Shown here in pieces: positions 1 through 11,600 of a stretch of DNA of 64,000 nucleotides. Within the stretch, counting starts at the first letter, position 1. Each line of letters starts with the position of its first letter. The position numbers were made by a program, and so were the translations under genes. The notes beneath the pieces were generated by a model, which saw nothing but the letters and a program-made list of their open reading frames with translations, ran no database searches and was not told the origin of the DNA. The stretch comes from Chimonanthus salicifolius (Eukaryota > Streptophyta > Magnoliopsida > Laurales > Calycanthaceae). The stretch covers positions 14,016,884 to 14,080,883 of the forward strand of contig CM023537.1 of the NCBI GenBank assembly GCA_013350335.1, written 5' to 3'.

Positions 1-180
1 CTGCATCCAATTCACCCATTTGTGAAGCTTAAACTGAACAATATATATTACATAATATCTGCTGAACAAAAATTCTAATAAGAAAACATGTCAATTTATT
101 AAAAAAAAATTGTGGCAAGAATTAGATTTATAATGTAAAATTGTGGAAATATTTTTCTTTCATTTTTAATGAGAAAGGAA

Positions 181-727
181 ATGTGAATATCTTTTATTTA
201 TTGAAAATGCGCTATACATTTCTAATATATCGACAGACAATTATAAAAAGTCAATAAAACAATATTAAAGAATCAAACACTTCTCCTCTCATATATATAT
301 ATATATATATATCTTCCTGTGAAATAAATAAAAATCTAGATAGGGAATTAGGCCATCTAATTTACTGGATTTTAGCCATCTTATCAAACCACATAGGATT
401 TCCATCTAATTTAATGGATTTTACCCATCTTATCAAACTGAAGAAGGAACTAAGAAACATATCCATTTAGACATCTTTAACTTTGAACTATTCAATTTAA
501 ACAATGCTGGAAGAGTGTGAGTTTTAGTTCATCTGTTCATTTCAATTAATTTAAAATTAAGTGGTTGTACATACTTTATGGAATATATATATACATTTTT
601 TTTTTAAGAATTTGTAAAAACCCATAATTTTGGTAAATAACAATTGAAAGTTTAAAAGTAAATCCCAACGTATGTCAATACCCATCTTTTTGTGTTTTTT
701 TTTTTTCTAGTTTATTATGCATTTTTT
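181..727 (-). repeat. Dispersed host repeat, copy 1 (no virus inserted)
   Basis: Read on the minus strand, this stretch aligns by eye with the repeat at 49345-50015 and with its partial copy at 62639-63056. It has the same order of landmarks: a GCATAATAAACTAG start, a block with TTTAAATTGAATAGTT, the GGTAAAATCCATTAAATTAGATGG block and the TGTTTGATTCTTTAATA block. Here the repeat continues past the point where the other copy meets viral DNA, so it serves as an empty-site reference. It has no coding capacity. Bases 1-180 are AT-rich with nothing recognisable. Confidence 0.65.
288..311. repeat. (AT)n microsatellite
   Basis: A short run of about eleven AT dinucleotides lies inside dispersed repeat copy 1. 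It is absent from the copies at 49.3 and 62.6 kb. Confidence 0.8.
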
Positions 728-1216
728 GCCATTCCAAATAAGAAAATGGATTATATAGATGTTATTGTTTGTTCACCAAAATTCTATAACCAAATTGTAA
801 TGTCCATCTCTGTTGGTGTTCCACAAAAGCTTAATCTGCTCACTCTAATTGTTTGGTTTCTCAGGATTATTGTCAATCTGCATTGGTAGAAGGAAGGATG
901 GTGACATTGATATTTTTTTTTGGATTAGAGTCGTGAGTGATTGATAATGTATCAATTGACTGAATTAAGGAGAAGGCTAGGCGTGGAGGAATCCAAAAAT
1001 GAAGAAACATCTTTGATTGATGGTGTATCAGTTAAGAGTGGATTTAGGGGAATACTGAGCGTGCTTCTTGCATAATTCCATAAAAACAATGAACTTAAGA
1101 GAGACTAATCTGAGATTCTGAGTATCTGTTACTTGTTCTGTCTCCGTATCCACCTTTCTACATCGAGGCAGAGAGTAATCCACTTCTTTTCTTACATTAT
1201 GAAGATAGACATCGGA

Positions 1217-1349
1217 GAAGTCAATCAACCCATGGAAATCAAAGAAGTCACTGAACCTATAGACATCGAAGAAGCAACTGAACTGATAGAAATCGAAGAA
1301 GTCACTGAACCGATGGACATGGAAGAAGCCACTGAACTGATAGAAACAA
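1217..1349 (+). repeat. 27-bp coding-phase minisatellite (five units)
   Basis: Five imperfect 27-bp units (GAAGTCACTGAACC-type start) give a nine-residue acidic repeat in an open frame on the plus strand (1133-1354). The minus strand is also open. Neither frame resembles a known protein, and no splice-site or promoter context supports a gene. The rest of 728-1880 holds nothing I recognise. Confidence 0.5.
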
Positions 1350-1880
1350 GTTGAGACCAAGAGCTATCTGAGAAGAGTGTTGTCTAAATTCATTTTAACT
1401 GATCGATGCCTTGTATACCAAAATGAGTGGATGAAAAACAGTTCACTCTTCCATTTACAGAGATATGGGGTGGTAAAATATGAAAAATCAGAAAATTGGA
1501 CAGCAATGGAACTGCTGTAGATTGACACATAATCAAATCAGAGGGCTTCCCGCATAATTTATTATAGTTCTACTTCTTCTTCCTTATTTTTTTTTTTCTT
1601 TTTTTTGGTGTGTATCACAGATGGGTACTTTCAGGTGCTGTTCTTCTCATCCTTGTTTGCTTTTCTTGCTTCACCATTAAAGACAACTGCCAGTAATTCC
1701 CCGGTAGGCACCGGTAACTTTATAAAGAGTGGTCCAGAAGATCAGGACACGTTAACATGAATATCATCAATAATATAGATCGATGAAAATGAAATGCAAT
1801 GGTATCCGGTGAAGACGAAGACACCTGCAGAACACTATTCATCCTGTAAATACACCTAACATGTTATTCTAATTGAGATG

Positions 1881-2048
1881 GTCACTTGTAGGGGTTTTAA
1901 TATCGGCCAATATCTATCATATCGGTTGATATTGTGCGATATCTGATATATATCACTGATATCAGTGGTTTTAATTATAAAAAAAATTACAGAGAAATTT
2001 CGTGGACGATATATCGGCCCATACCAATATTTCAACCCTGGTCACTTG
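1881..2048. mobile_element. hAT-type MITE, family 1, with perfect 8-bp TSD
   Basis: The element spans 1889-2040 (152 bp), with ends TAGGGGTTTTAATATCGG and ATATTTCAACCCTG. It is flanked by the exact 8-bp duplication GTCACTTG at 1881-1888 and 2041-2048. Short CAGGGGT-like terminal inverted repeats and an 8-bp target duplication are the hallmark of hAT elements. The interior is rich in GATATC and CGGCCGATAT palindromes. No coding capacity. Confidence 0.85.
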
Positions 2049-2216
2049 TCTTCTATTGTTATTGGAAAATTGATTGAATCTAAATTTTTTTATCCAGTTG
2101 TAGAAAAAGACACCAACCGACCGTTCAAACAATGAACCGCTCGATTCAATTAGATTTAGGTTTATTTTAGATAAAAAAAAAAAAATTGAATGATCGAAGT
2201 CCACTTCACTTTGAAT

Positions 2217-2633
2217 TAGAGATGAAAAATTCGCCTAGACTGAGATTTCGGCCGATAAATTTTTCTCTCCTTTTTTATGTTTTTTTTTTTAAATATCGGT
2301 ATTTTTTTATTTTTTTCAGAATTAAAAAATAAATAAATACCTCAAAAGGAAGCTATTTTTTTTTTATAAAAAAAATTGAAAACGATAATATCGGCCGATA
2401 TTGGTCCGATATCGGCCTAGATATCAACTTGGGCCCACCACCATTTTGATTATTATTTTTTTTTAGAAAGGCCGGTATCGATATCGGACCGATATATCTC
2501 ACCGATATATCGGCCATATCGGCCAAGAATTACTGTGTACGGCCGATACAATACGTATCAACATATGATAAGGCTTTGAAAAACCTTATCATATCACTCG
2601 ATGCATTTCGTATCGACAATATCTTTACCCCTG
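2217..2633. mobile_element. hAT-type MITE, family 1, longer degraded copy
   Basis: The left end TAGAGATGAAAAATTCG and the right end ATCTTTACCCCTG match the family 1 termini. The interior carries repeated ATATCGGCCGATAT palindromes and the shared GGGCCCACCACC block also seen near 31.05 kb. The putative target duplications (CTTTGAAT and GCTTGCAT) agree at only five of eight positions, so the insertion is old or the boundary is slightly off. 2634-3008 has nothing recognisable. Confidence 0.6.
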
Positions 2634-3008
2634 GCTTGCATACAACCTGTTGAATCCACGCGATGAAAAACAAAAAATATGCTGGCAAGATCTCCAAGCT
2701 TCAATCATGTCACAGTGTGAAAAAGAAACACATTATTCATGCAATACACGTTTGGATGCTTGAGGAAATCAACAAAACTATGAAAATCTTGTCCTTTTAT
2801 GTAAAATAAAGGAAATAGCAACTCAAAGCAATGTACAGAAGAGACGAGAGAAGGCTGCAAGAAAACTAAATCACATTATCTATGTGATTTTATGGATAGA
2901 AGTTTGAGGTGAAATAAATGTACGCTCTATGTATAATGTAGTTTAAAAACTCAAAAAAATTATGCTAAGTTCATCCTTGTGGTCTTACATACATTTCATC
3001 ATCTTGTA

Positions 3009-3196
3009 CTTCTTTCCTCCCATTTAGTTGTCCCATTTTAAAAATTTGAATTTTTTAAGGAAGGACTTTCAAAAAGCTTATAAACTTCTCTCCAATAATA
3101 GATAGATAGAGAGAAAAAATCAAAATGACATATAAGATAACTATTTTAGGACACTCTCAAAATACAAATCAGACAACTAAATTGGAACAAAGAGAG
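3009..3196. mobile_element. Stowaway-like MITE, copy 1
   Basis: TA-flanked element with terminal inverted sequence of the CTCCC..GTCCCATTTTAA type at the left and GGAACAAAGAGAGTA at the right. It aligns along its length with 42260-42448, including the GATAGATAGAGAGAAA and CATATAAGATAACTATTTT blocks. TA target sites and CTCCCTCCGTCCC-like ends are typical of Stowaway (Tc1/mariner-derived) elements. No coding capacity. Confidence 0.65.
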
Positions 3197-3445
3197 TATC
3201 AGCCTTTTTTTTTTAATATAAGGTGTTTAAAAAGTTTGTCTGCTGGTTTGTGATTACAAACTCTTTAATAAAGGGTACTTTAAATATTTAATGGTATAAG
3301 GGGTAATTTCCAACTAAAAACAAGAGATAGAGGAAGCTTTTGTAATTATTGAAATTGTCAGGGTAGTTCATAAAATGAGAGACAAAAGCTACTCTGTCTG
3401 TGGCTGGAAGAAGAGAAAGTCCACCAAGTGACAGGAGGTATACTA

Positions 3446-3456
3446 GTCCCACATCG
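3446..3456 (+). promoter_or_regulatory. Plant snRNA upstream sequence element (USE)
   Basis: GTCCCACATCG matches the plant snRNA USE consensus RTCCCACATCG. Its end lies 33 bp before the TATA element, the spacing known for RNA polymerase II-type plant snRNA genes; polymerase III-type genes are about one helical turn closer. Confidence 0.93.
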
Positions 3457-3489
3457 ACAGGAGAAAGAAAGGAGAAGCTGAGAAGGGAC

Positions 3490-3497
3490 TATAAGAG
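3490..3497 (+). promoter_or_regulatory. TATA box of the U2 snRNA gene
   Basis: TATAAGAG lies 32 bp upstream of the predicted U2 5' end, at the expected distance for a plant snRNA promoter. Confidence 0.9.
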
Positions 3498-3521
3498 AAA
3501 ACTTGAGATGCAAGAGAAAGC

Positions 3522-3717
3522 ATACCTTTCTCGGCCTTTTGGCTAAGATCAAGTGTAGTATCTGTTCTTATCAGTTTAATACCTGATACGTGGCCCATCG
3601 GGCCACATGATATTAAATTAATTTTTTTCAGGGGAAGGGCCCACTACAGTAGCTTGCTGCTGGGGTCCTCAAGTGTTGCCCTCGTCTTGCACTACTGCAA
3701 GGGCCCGGCGCACCCAA
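3522..3717 (+). ncRNA. U2: U2 spliceosomal snRNA
   Basis: The 5' half is near-identical to plant U2: it starts ATACCTTTCTCGGCC, contains the branch-point-recognising GTAGTA at 3555-3560, and has the Sm-type site AATTTTTTT at about 3620-3628. The 3' half has a GC-rich stem-loop ending GGCCCGGCGCACCC. The length, about 196 nt, is the usual plant size. U2 pairs with the intron branch site in the spliceosome. A USE and TATA in correct register suggest a transcribed gene, not a retropseudogene, and there is no poly(A) tail. A possible plant 3'-end motif (AGTGCAA, 3762-3768) is further downstream than usual, so the exact 3' end is inferred from family length. Confidence 0.95.
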
Positions 3718-3768
3718 CCAAACCTAATTTTCGAAAAAAAAATTCTCAATGAAATATTGTAAGTGCAA

Positions 3769-5592
3769 CTTTGCCTCTGAAATATAAGAATTTTATGATC
3801 AGTTTTAGCTATTAATGCACACATCAATGTGACTAAATCAAGTAAAACTTAAACTGATCCAGTAACATAAGAACATGAGATCACAAAAACGACCAACAGA
3901 TGTAGACGTTAACACCCATCGTAGGTGGGTGCTCTAATCATCAATTTGATGGTTAGGTATGACCAGATTGTTATCCTTTGTTAGTTCTTTAAGTAATCTT
4001 AAGATCCACTGAGTAAACGGGTCGAACCGCCGTGTCTATTCTATAACGAAGTAGGTCTGAAAATTTTGCCCAACACATCTAAAGTTGGAAGTAAATTGAG
4101 TTAGGTAGACCAAATTATGTATCCGTATTGATAATTTGTACATGATTAATCAACTGTTTGAAATGAAGAACTTCTTTGGATAAAATGTGGTATGGAATGT
4201 CCATGTTATATTGTGTGGAATACAAACTGCTTATAATTCTCAAACAAATCTATCTAACCATAATCTAAAATTTGAAATTAATAATGAAGTGCTCTGTGAA
4301 ATCTATACAAATACAAAACAAAGGCAGTACGTTATCTTTGAGAAGTTATTGATAGACAAATACTGAATCAATTCATTAATAAAAGTCTCAGCTTCTCTGG
4401 TAGTATCCTCATGTGTTGTCATAAGAGTTTTGTTTTTGAAGTTGGGGGTGATAGATTAGAGAGGTAGAACACCCACCTCACAAAGGTCTAACCCTTTAAG
4501 AGTGCCCAACTCAATCCTATGGCCCATTTGACCCATCAACTTACCAGCCTTGCGATGGACATTGGCCATACCCAGACCCATTATCAACCCTAATGATGAA
4601 TCCCCAAATAGAATGGTTATTAATGTAGCTATCTAACAAAATAGGATCTAAAGATTTTAGAACCTTAAATTGGATACATATAAATTTACAAGGAGAATTT
4701 TTTGTATTGCATCCAATAAGTACATACAACAATAAATACTTGTGATGGCTAATTTATAATTACAACCAATTAGTGGTGGCTAATGGTGCATTCAGTGGTT
4801 AAGAATAGGGTGGGCAGTCCTAATTAGACAACAAAATGGAGTACATCCACCAGAACCATCATTCGGAGGAAAAAAAAAAAAAAATACAGGCATTTATTAT
4901 ACTCATTTACTAAAGAGAACTGACAGAAGAAATCTAAAGTGAATACACTCACATTAAGTAAGCTCATTTAAGGCAGCTACAACTTATCCCCAATCCATCA
5001 CAGCAGGGTGGTACCCCTGAAAAGAATAATACACACACATTGACTAAGCTCATTTTGTAGACCAGCCACAGTATTTGGTCATGCCAGTTCTATGGACATA
5101 AATAGCTCAATTTTGATTTCTTTCACAAAACCAATTCATAATGCTCCATGACATTGCAAGCCATGTGTATCTGCGAATGAATGCAACCTATATAACTTGA
5201 ATAGAAATACAACAGTATGGAACTGTTAATAAATACAAGCTTCATGCAAGAATGCATTCAAGCTACACAAAACGTTGAGCCAGAGCTTCGAATGAAAATG
5301 GGTTAGTCTTGTATGGTAGGATTTGCACAATGTCTTGCAGGCGACGGTAGCAGTTTTTGGGTCCTAAGAAATGCCAGTTCCGCTGTCAAATGACTGTTGC
5401 CCTGGAGTTTGTTGTCAGCTGAGAGTTAACCAACCTGGCTTAGCATATAGGAGGCCAGACATATAACAATCGATGGATTGAACATCATAGGGAAGCTTCA
5501 CAACTCCACACCAGAACAAACGATATACTTTGTTCATCTTAAAAGGAGCATTTCGGATGTGTAAATGATATTTCCACTAACCATGTACCATT
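3769..5592. other. Intergenic region between U2 and KTN80; includes KTN80 3' UTR
   Basis: The two genes are tail-to-tail. The part next to 5593 must hold the KTN80 3' UTR, but I see no clear polyadenylation signal to place its end. Short open frames on either strand show no protein similarity I recognise. No other gene is seen. Confidence 0.5.
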
Positions 5593-8500
5593 TTACCGTG
5601 ACAGTACATCTTTAAGAACTAAATTCAGCTCCTGAGATGACTTTGTGATAGATCCTCCTCTCCTGGAAAGTGGAAATGCTAAAAACTTATGACACCCACG
5701 ACAAGTGAATTGCAAAGAAATCTCTCAAAAAAAGTGTAATAAAAGGAAGAAAGACATGGCAGAAGTCTTAGCATGCATGAATACTAACATGGTGATTACT
5801 TTTCAAAAAAAAAAAAATACTAACCTGGTGATTGATGGCAGACAATGCTTGACCTTTTCTAGTTCAATAAAACACAGGTTGCAGCGTTCCAGCCTGTATC
5901 ATCCATTAATCATGTATCAGAAAAATGATAATCCCATCTTCTGCATTTACAAGCATGTACTTGCATGCAAAAAATGGTTAATTAATTTAACATAGTAAAA
6001 TTGAGAAACAGGACATGGGTATACCTTTGTTCAGCCTGAAGATCTACACCAACAGATGACGAGGCTGAAAGTGTTGAACGGATCACAGGGCCAAATATTC
6101 TCACTAGCTTCAACAGCATTTCCAAGGAGATACCTATATGCCTGAAATTTTAAACAGCTAATTAGAAACAGCGATCTTTTAAAGCACCTGAACTAGTCTT
6201 TATGAAGTAGGATCATGAGATGCATACATAGCATAAACACAAAACCTTAGCCACAAGAAATGGTAATTGTTGGGTAACAGCATTGCTGTTCCAAGACAAA
6301 AGGCAAGCTTGCCAAGTGTCCAGATTCCCAACACTTTTTTGAAAATGTAATGGACATCTTTTTTGAGAAATGTAATGTTAAAAAACTTTCATTAAAATAT
6401 AAATTCAGTAAAAGAGTTGTTTACTGAAATACATAAAAAAGAAGAGGATTTTATGGCATTGCATCTGTTACTGGGAATTTTACAGATCCTATTATTATTG
6501 TTGTTAACTTGTTATTATTAATAATCAATATTATTATAACACAAATTAAGGGGGTTTCATTAGAACTCTGCCTAAATGGAAGTGGTGATTGGTAATGGAA
6601 GCAGGTCAAAAAACAGTACCAATGTCATAAGAAAGATGGTGAGGCCCTCAGGTAGAGGACTTGAAAGGGAAACTAAATACTGACTGGCCAGTTAAGTATA
6701 CAGGATGCAAATGGTTGTGACACCATGCATAAGAGTCTGCTTCACTAATGGACCAACAAAGTTGGTGCTCACAAAGTAGTTCCTACGGGAACAACTTTAT
6801 TCAGTGCCCGTAAGATCACAACAAATGGTAAGGATAATTTCCATTAAAAACAACCTCCAAGGCACTCACCTATCTATCTTGCTCTCCAGAAGCCTCGTAA
6901 GGAGTGGTAGCAAGCAAGTGCAGATATCCAATGTGACAATATCACTTTTTTCTATCATAACACTGACAACATCAGCAAGGACCTGCATTGCAAGCAAACA
7001 AATGATGAAATCTTTATAGATCTCTCAAATTTAACTTCAGCATCCTTAATAAAATACCCACAGCATGTTCACACATTTTTTCCATTGCAGTGATGGCTCC
7101 CTTGACATCACTACGCTCCCAAAACCTGTGGACTACCTGCAATTGTTTCTTGATGATAAAGATCAAATGAACCACTATATCTCAATCATAATAATGGTCA
7201 TAAATAAATAAGTAAAAGAAACACTTCAGAAATGAATTAGTACAATATTGGCGTCTATCTCAGATGGTAATAAATGATGGAATGGCATACAGTAGGGTAC
7301 AAAAGAAACTTTTTTGGCTTCATGCAGCAACATGTTGCAGTTTTTCATATTGCCAGGATTCAGCTTCAGGTCAATTATGTACAAGGATTTTATTGTTCAA
7401 CATTTTTTTTTTATGATCAACGTGTGGTCTCACCTGTATTTTGTGTTCAAGATTGTTCTGACTTCTGACAATCATTTTGATTTGGCAATCAAATCAGGGA
7501 AAAAAGGTATAAACGGAGATAGCCAAACAGATTTTAGGGGTTCAACTAAAGTAAAGGGAGATGATTGAACAAATGTATCTTAATCAAAGGTGTAAATTTC
7601 AATTCACAAATTCTATTTCCCCAGTAAATATTTCTCATGTGACATCTCCCCCCTCCCCACTCCCTCCCTTCCCAGGGAAAAAGGGCAAAAAATCTGTTGT
7701 GGATCAAGACATGGAATTCTGTGTGGCCGTTTCTGACTTTATTGATCATTGTAAAATAAGTATATAGATACTGTGAACTACTAAGCCGGAAATGAGACCA
7801 CTTCAGGTACAGTTCACAATAAATATCTAACTTCTCCCCAATATATTTCTGCCCTTTACCCCTCAATGGACTCAGTTACAGCACCCCATTACCTATTACA
7901 GATACCATACATGATTTGCGTAATCAGTCAGGTTGTAACTTATTTGAGTTCACAAAACCTGTGAACCAGGTGTTCTGCTGATAAATATGAACTCATACAT
8001 GTGTCATTTCCACCCTTAATATTCCAACGGCGGCCCAGTACCTGGTAATATCTGCTGAAAGTATGCCAAATGAAGGCCATGTCATTAACAACTCACTCTC
8101 TTACGAACACCTTGATTTTCCAGGAAACAAAAAATAAATAAGTTAAGCCTCAATATTAATGGCTCTCAAGTCTCAACTACTGGAGATTTCTTAATCATTG
8201 CAATGTCTGCACCATTGCAATCAATTTTATTAGTTCTTTGTTTGGATGGTAAAGTTTCTATTAATGCTTAGAAAAAGCAACTCAATAAATCAACCAAGAT
8301 TATTACAGCGTGTAAAAGAAAAAAGCTCAACAATAGGAGAACATTATAACATTCTAGCACACCCATCCCAGGTACATCAACCAGGGCCCATCTTATCATC
8401 AACCAATAATCCTTGCCTGATTCAAATACACATCCCTCCTTAGCAAGACTATCAGCTTCTGAATTGCACACAAGTTTTCACTGTTGGCATCAATTTTATT

Positions 8501-8676
8501 AGTTACTATATAAAGCTAGAGTTGAATGTATCTTAATCAGTGAAACTCACCTGTAATTTTGTTAAGCGGGACTGCATAGAATCTAAGAATTGATCATGTT
8601 GTTCCATTACATCTGCGATTGCATCTTCATCACTAGCAGAAACCATTTCCTTTTCAGCACATGGTGTGCGTGCTCT
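5593..8676 (-). CDS. KTN80: KTN80 exons 13-18: con80 (p60-binding) domain
   Basis: Exon 13 (8676-8551) encodes [20 protein letters not shown] and [10 protein letters not shown]. Exon 14 (7136-7062) encodes [20 protein letters not shown]. Exon 15 (6982-6870) encodes [20 protein letters not shown]. Exon 16 (6141-6025) encodes [20 protein letters not shown]. Exon 17 (5893-5825) encodes [20 protein letters not shown]. Exon 18 (5662-5593) ends [12 protein letters not shown] and stop. This is the complete helical con80 domain (about residues 600-781) through which p80 binds the katanin p60 subunit. Open reading, matched phases and conserved motifs argue the 3' half is under selection, despite the upstream frameshift. 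Confidence 0.93.
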
Positions 8677-11600
8677 CTGTTCAATTTGTAGAATAACAAA
8701 TAAGAATTAACAGCAAAGCAAATTGGATCATCTTGGCATAGTACAGAAAGTTACGCAAAATGTATGTAAAAAGATAAACAAAAGGAACAACAAGAATCAT
8801 GCATACAGCACCACTCATTTTATGGGAAATGGAAGAAATAATTTGTTCTTGATTCTCTACCAAATAATTCTATTTGTATTAATACTCATGTAAGAACGAT
8901 AACTTTATTAATTGGGGAACAAAGATTGACTGCAGAAATAGTTTTCAAATATGGGCACAAGTTACTCTGTTTCAGGCTGGGTCTATGGGCTCAACAAGAA
9001 GACTCACTTTTTCACCTGTTTGTGGTGGTTTTAAAATCTTGCATAAAATAGCACCAAAAGTTGCATGTGAGCATTTCAACATTTTGGTAGTGCACTTGCA
9101 TGTAAGAATACAATCTTATTTTGTGATTCTGAGGAGACAAAAAAAGGGAATTAGATGTTTCAACTAGGACTTGGGTGCTAACTCCTACTTTATATTAAAA
9201 GAAAAAAAGGATAAATACTTGTTTTTATTTTCGTTTATCCTAGATTCATCTGATTCATACTACAGGCGAATTCATCACAGATTACTACGCGTCCATCCAG
9301 AAAAAATGCACCCATTTTTTAGAATCCTGCTTTTTCAACATGCTCACTACAATGGTGATTCAACAAATCTCCTCGCATCTCAAGATGCAGTAAGGAGCAT
9401 GTGTCAATGTAGAAAGGTAGTTTTAATATATACAGTAAAGTAATAGTTTTTTTTTTTTTAGAGAGGTAACATAAAACTTTCATTAAAAGGAAGAAAAATA
9501 CAAAAAACAACAGCAGCTATGGCCTAAAAGAGTTAAACAAATATTAACAATTGTTTTTGTTACGTATATTGTTGATGTTACTAAGAGTAGAGTGGCTCAA
9601 TGGATGGTGGGTTTAGGTAAATTCCAGGGAGTTGCGGTTTCCGATATTCGTCAAGCTTGAAATTCAGTGGATTATTTCTTGACTCAGTCAGTTTTGATCA
9701 CGTCAGTGGCTTGGTCTCCTCTTGTGGAGAGTCTTCTTAAACTTAATTTTGATGGGAGTTGTGCGCAAGAAGTTTATTTAGCATGCTATAGAGGAATTAT
9801 TCGGAATGGTTATGGTGACACTGCGCTATCTTTTGCGAATCATCTTCATAATGGTTCTGTTCTAAATGCGGAGTTATATGCTTTGTGGAGAGGTGTGTTG
9901 GCGTTGGAAGAGTTAGGAGCAGTTGGGAGCGTCTTAGAACGTGATTCCAAGATTATTGTCAGTTGAGCTATGGAGATTCTTTGTCCTTGGTGCTATCTAG
10001 ATAAAATAGATAGGATTCGTCAGTCCATGTGTTTTATGGATATTTGGTGTCTTGAGCTCCTGGTTCAGCAAATTCAGAGGTTGATGAGCTGGCTCGTCAA
10101 GGTGTTTTCTTATCTTTGGAAACTGTGAATTATTTGATGTAATTTTGGGGGTGTTTTCTCTTTGCTTTTTGCTAGGTTGCTTGCGTTTTGTGCTTGCTTC
10201 CTGTTTTTATTTTTCTCTTGATTAATGGAGTTACCTTTCAAAAATAATAATAATAATATGCATAAGAACCAAGAAGTCAGAACATCTATGCACAAGTTCC
10301 GAAAATTAAAATGGTCTCTTAAATCATTTTAGTAATCAGATAGTTTTGAATAATAAATCATATCATGAATCACAATAATTTTTGTTAATTTTTCAAAAAT
10401 AAAAATATTTAAAAACGTTTTAAAAAGTTAAAAAAAAAAAACTTTTCACAAAATAAAATAATGATGATCTCATATATAAAAGTTGATTAGTACATTTTAA
10501 AAAGTAAAAAAAAAATCAAAAATAAAATAATGATGATCTCATATATAAAAGTTGATTAGTACATATTTTAAAAATGTTCAAGAATACAACAAAAGTAAAT
10601 TATTATACATGCGATCATGTATAGCTTAAAAGACCAATGTTTTGAAAATTGAATTGCATAATCATAAAGAAGAAATCAACTTTTACTAGAACTCACATAT
10701 AAATTGAGAAATATACCTAAAAAATACTAGATTCTTAAAAATTGGGATCTAAACCTAATACTCAAATCATTCTGCAAAAATCATATTGAATTGTAAGATT
10801 CAAATCATACATCATAAGAATTTAAAAACTATGCTACTGCACATACAAAGCCCTCAATAAAACATAATGAAAACTGGTTACCCAAAAAAAAAAAAAAAAA
10901 TAATGAAAACCATGTCAAAATCAACAAAGGACTCGCATCTCAAGAGTTCCATTTAGTCGTTCTTTTTCTGGTATAAGTTATAAAGTAGAATATAATGTGC
11001 CAAAATGCAATAAAATTTAGACCATTCCATTCCACTTTCATCAACACCAAAGCCATTTATTCAATCATTCCCTTCCACTTGTGATCCTCCATTTCCCTGT
11101 AAACTAATTTATGAATTACTTGCTGATAAAAAATGAAGCAAATATTACTTCTTCTAAATGGTAAAAATGGCTGAAAATGAAATCATCAGATTGAATCCTA
11201 GTAAAAAACGGAGGGGAAATGGAGCATACCACATTAACTGAGATCACTTTTGAAGCAGAAATTGTCTCAGATGAATTGATAGAAGTTGGTCCCTCAAAGC
11301 GAGGAGATATTTCTCTCTTCTCCCAATTGGCAACAATTGACCGCGTCCTTCCTACTTTGTTTTCGTGAGGGGAAAAAAATATTACAACCTTAACTAAAAT
11401 GATGATAAGCACAAATTGAAGAGAAACATGAGAAGATTTACCTCCTTTTGGAACTTCAACAGAACATGAGTCTTTGATTGATTTATTTACCATCGTATCA
11501 TCTGAAACAAAACTTCAAAACATTAAGTTCTAATTTATCTTAGCACACCAGAACTCTAGCAACATGTATAATTAAAAATAAAATGAAATGGAGCTCGTCA

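Noticed and set aside
1133..1354. Acidic nine-residue repeat protein
   Set aside because: Open on both strands because of a 27-bp minisatellite; no promoter, splice or homology support.
3358..3552. 64-codon minus-strand frame
   Set aside because: It overlaps the U2 promoter and 5' half in antisense; the RNA gene explains the sequence.
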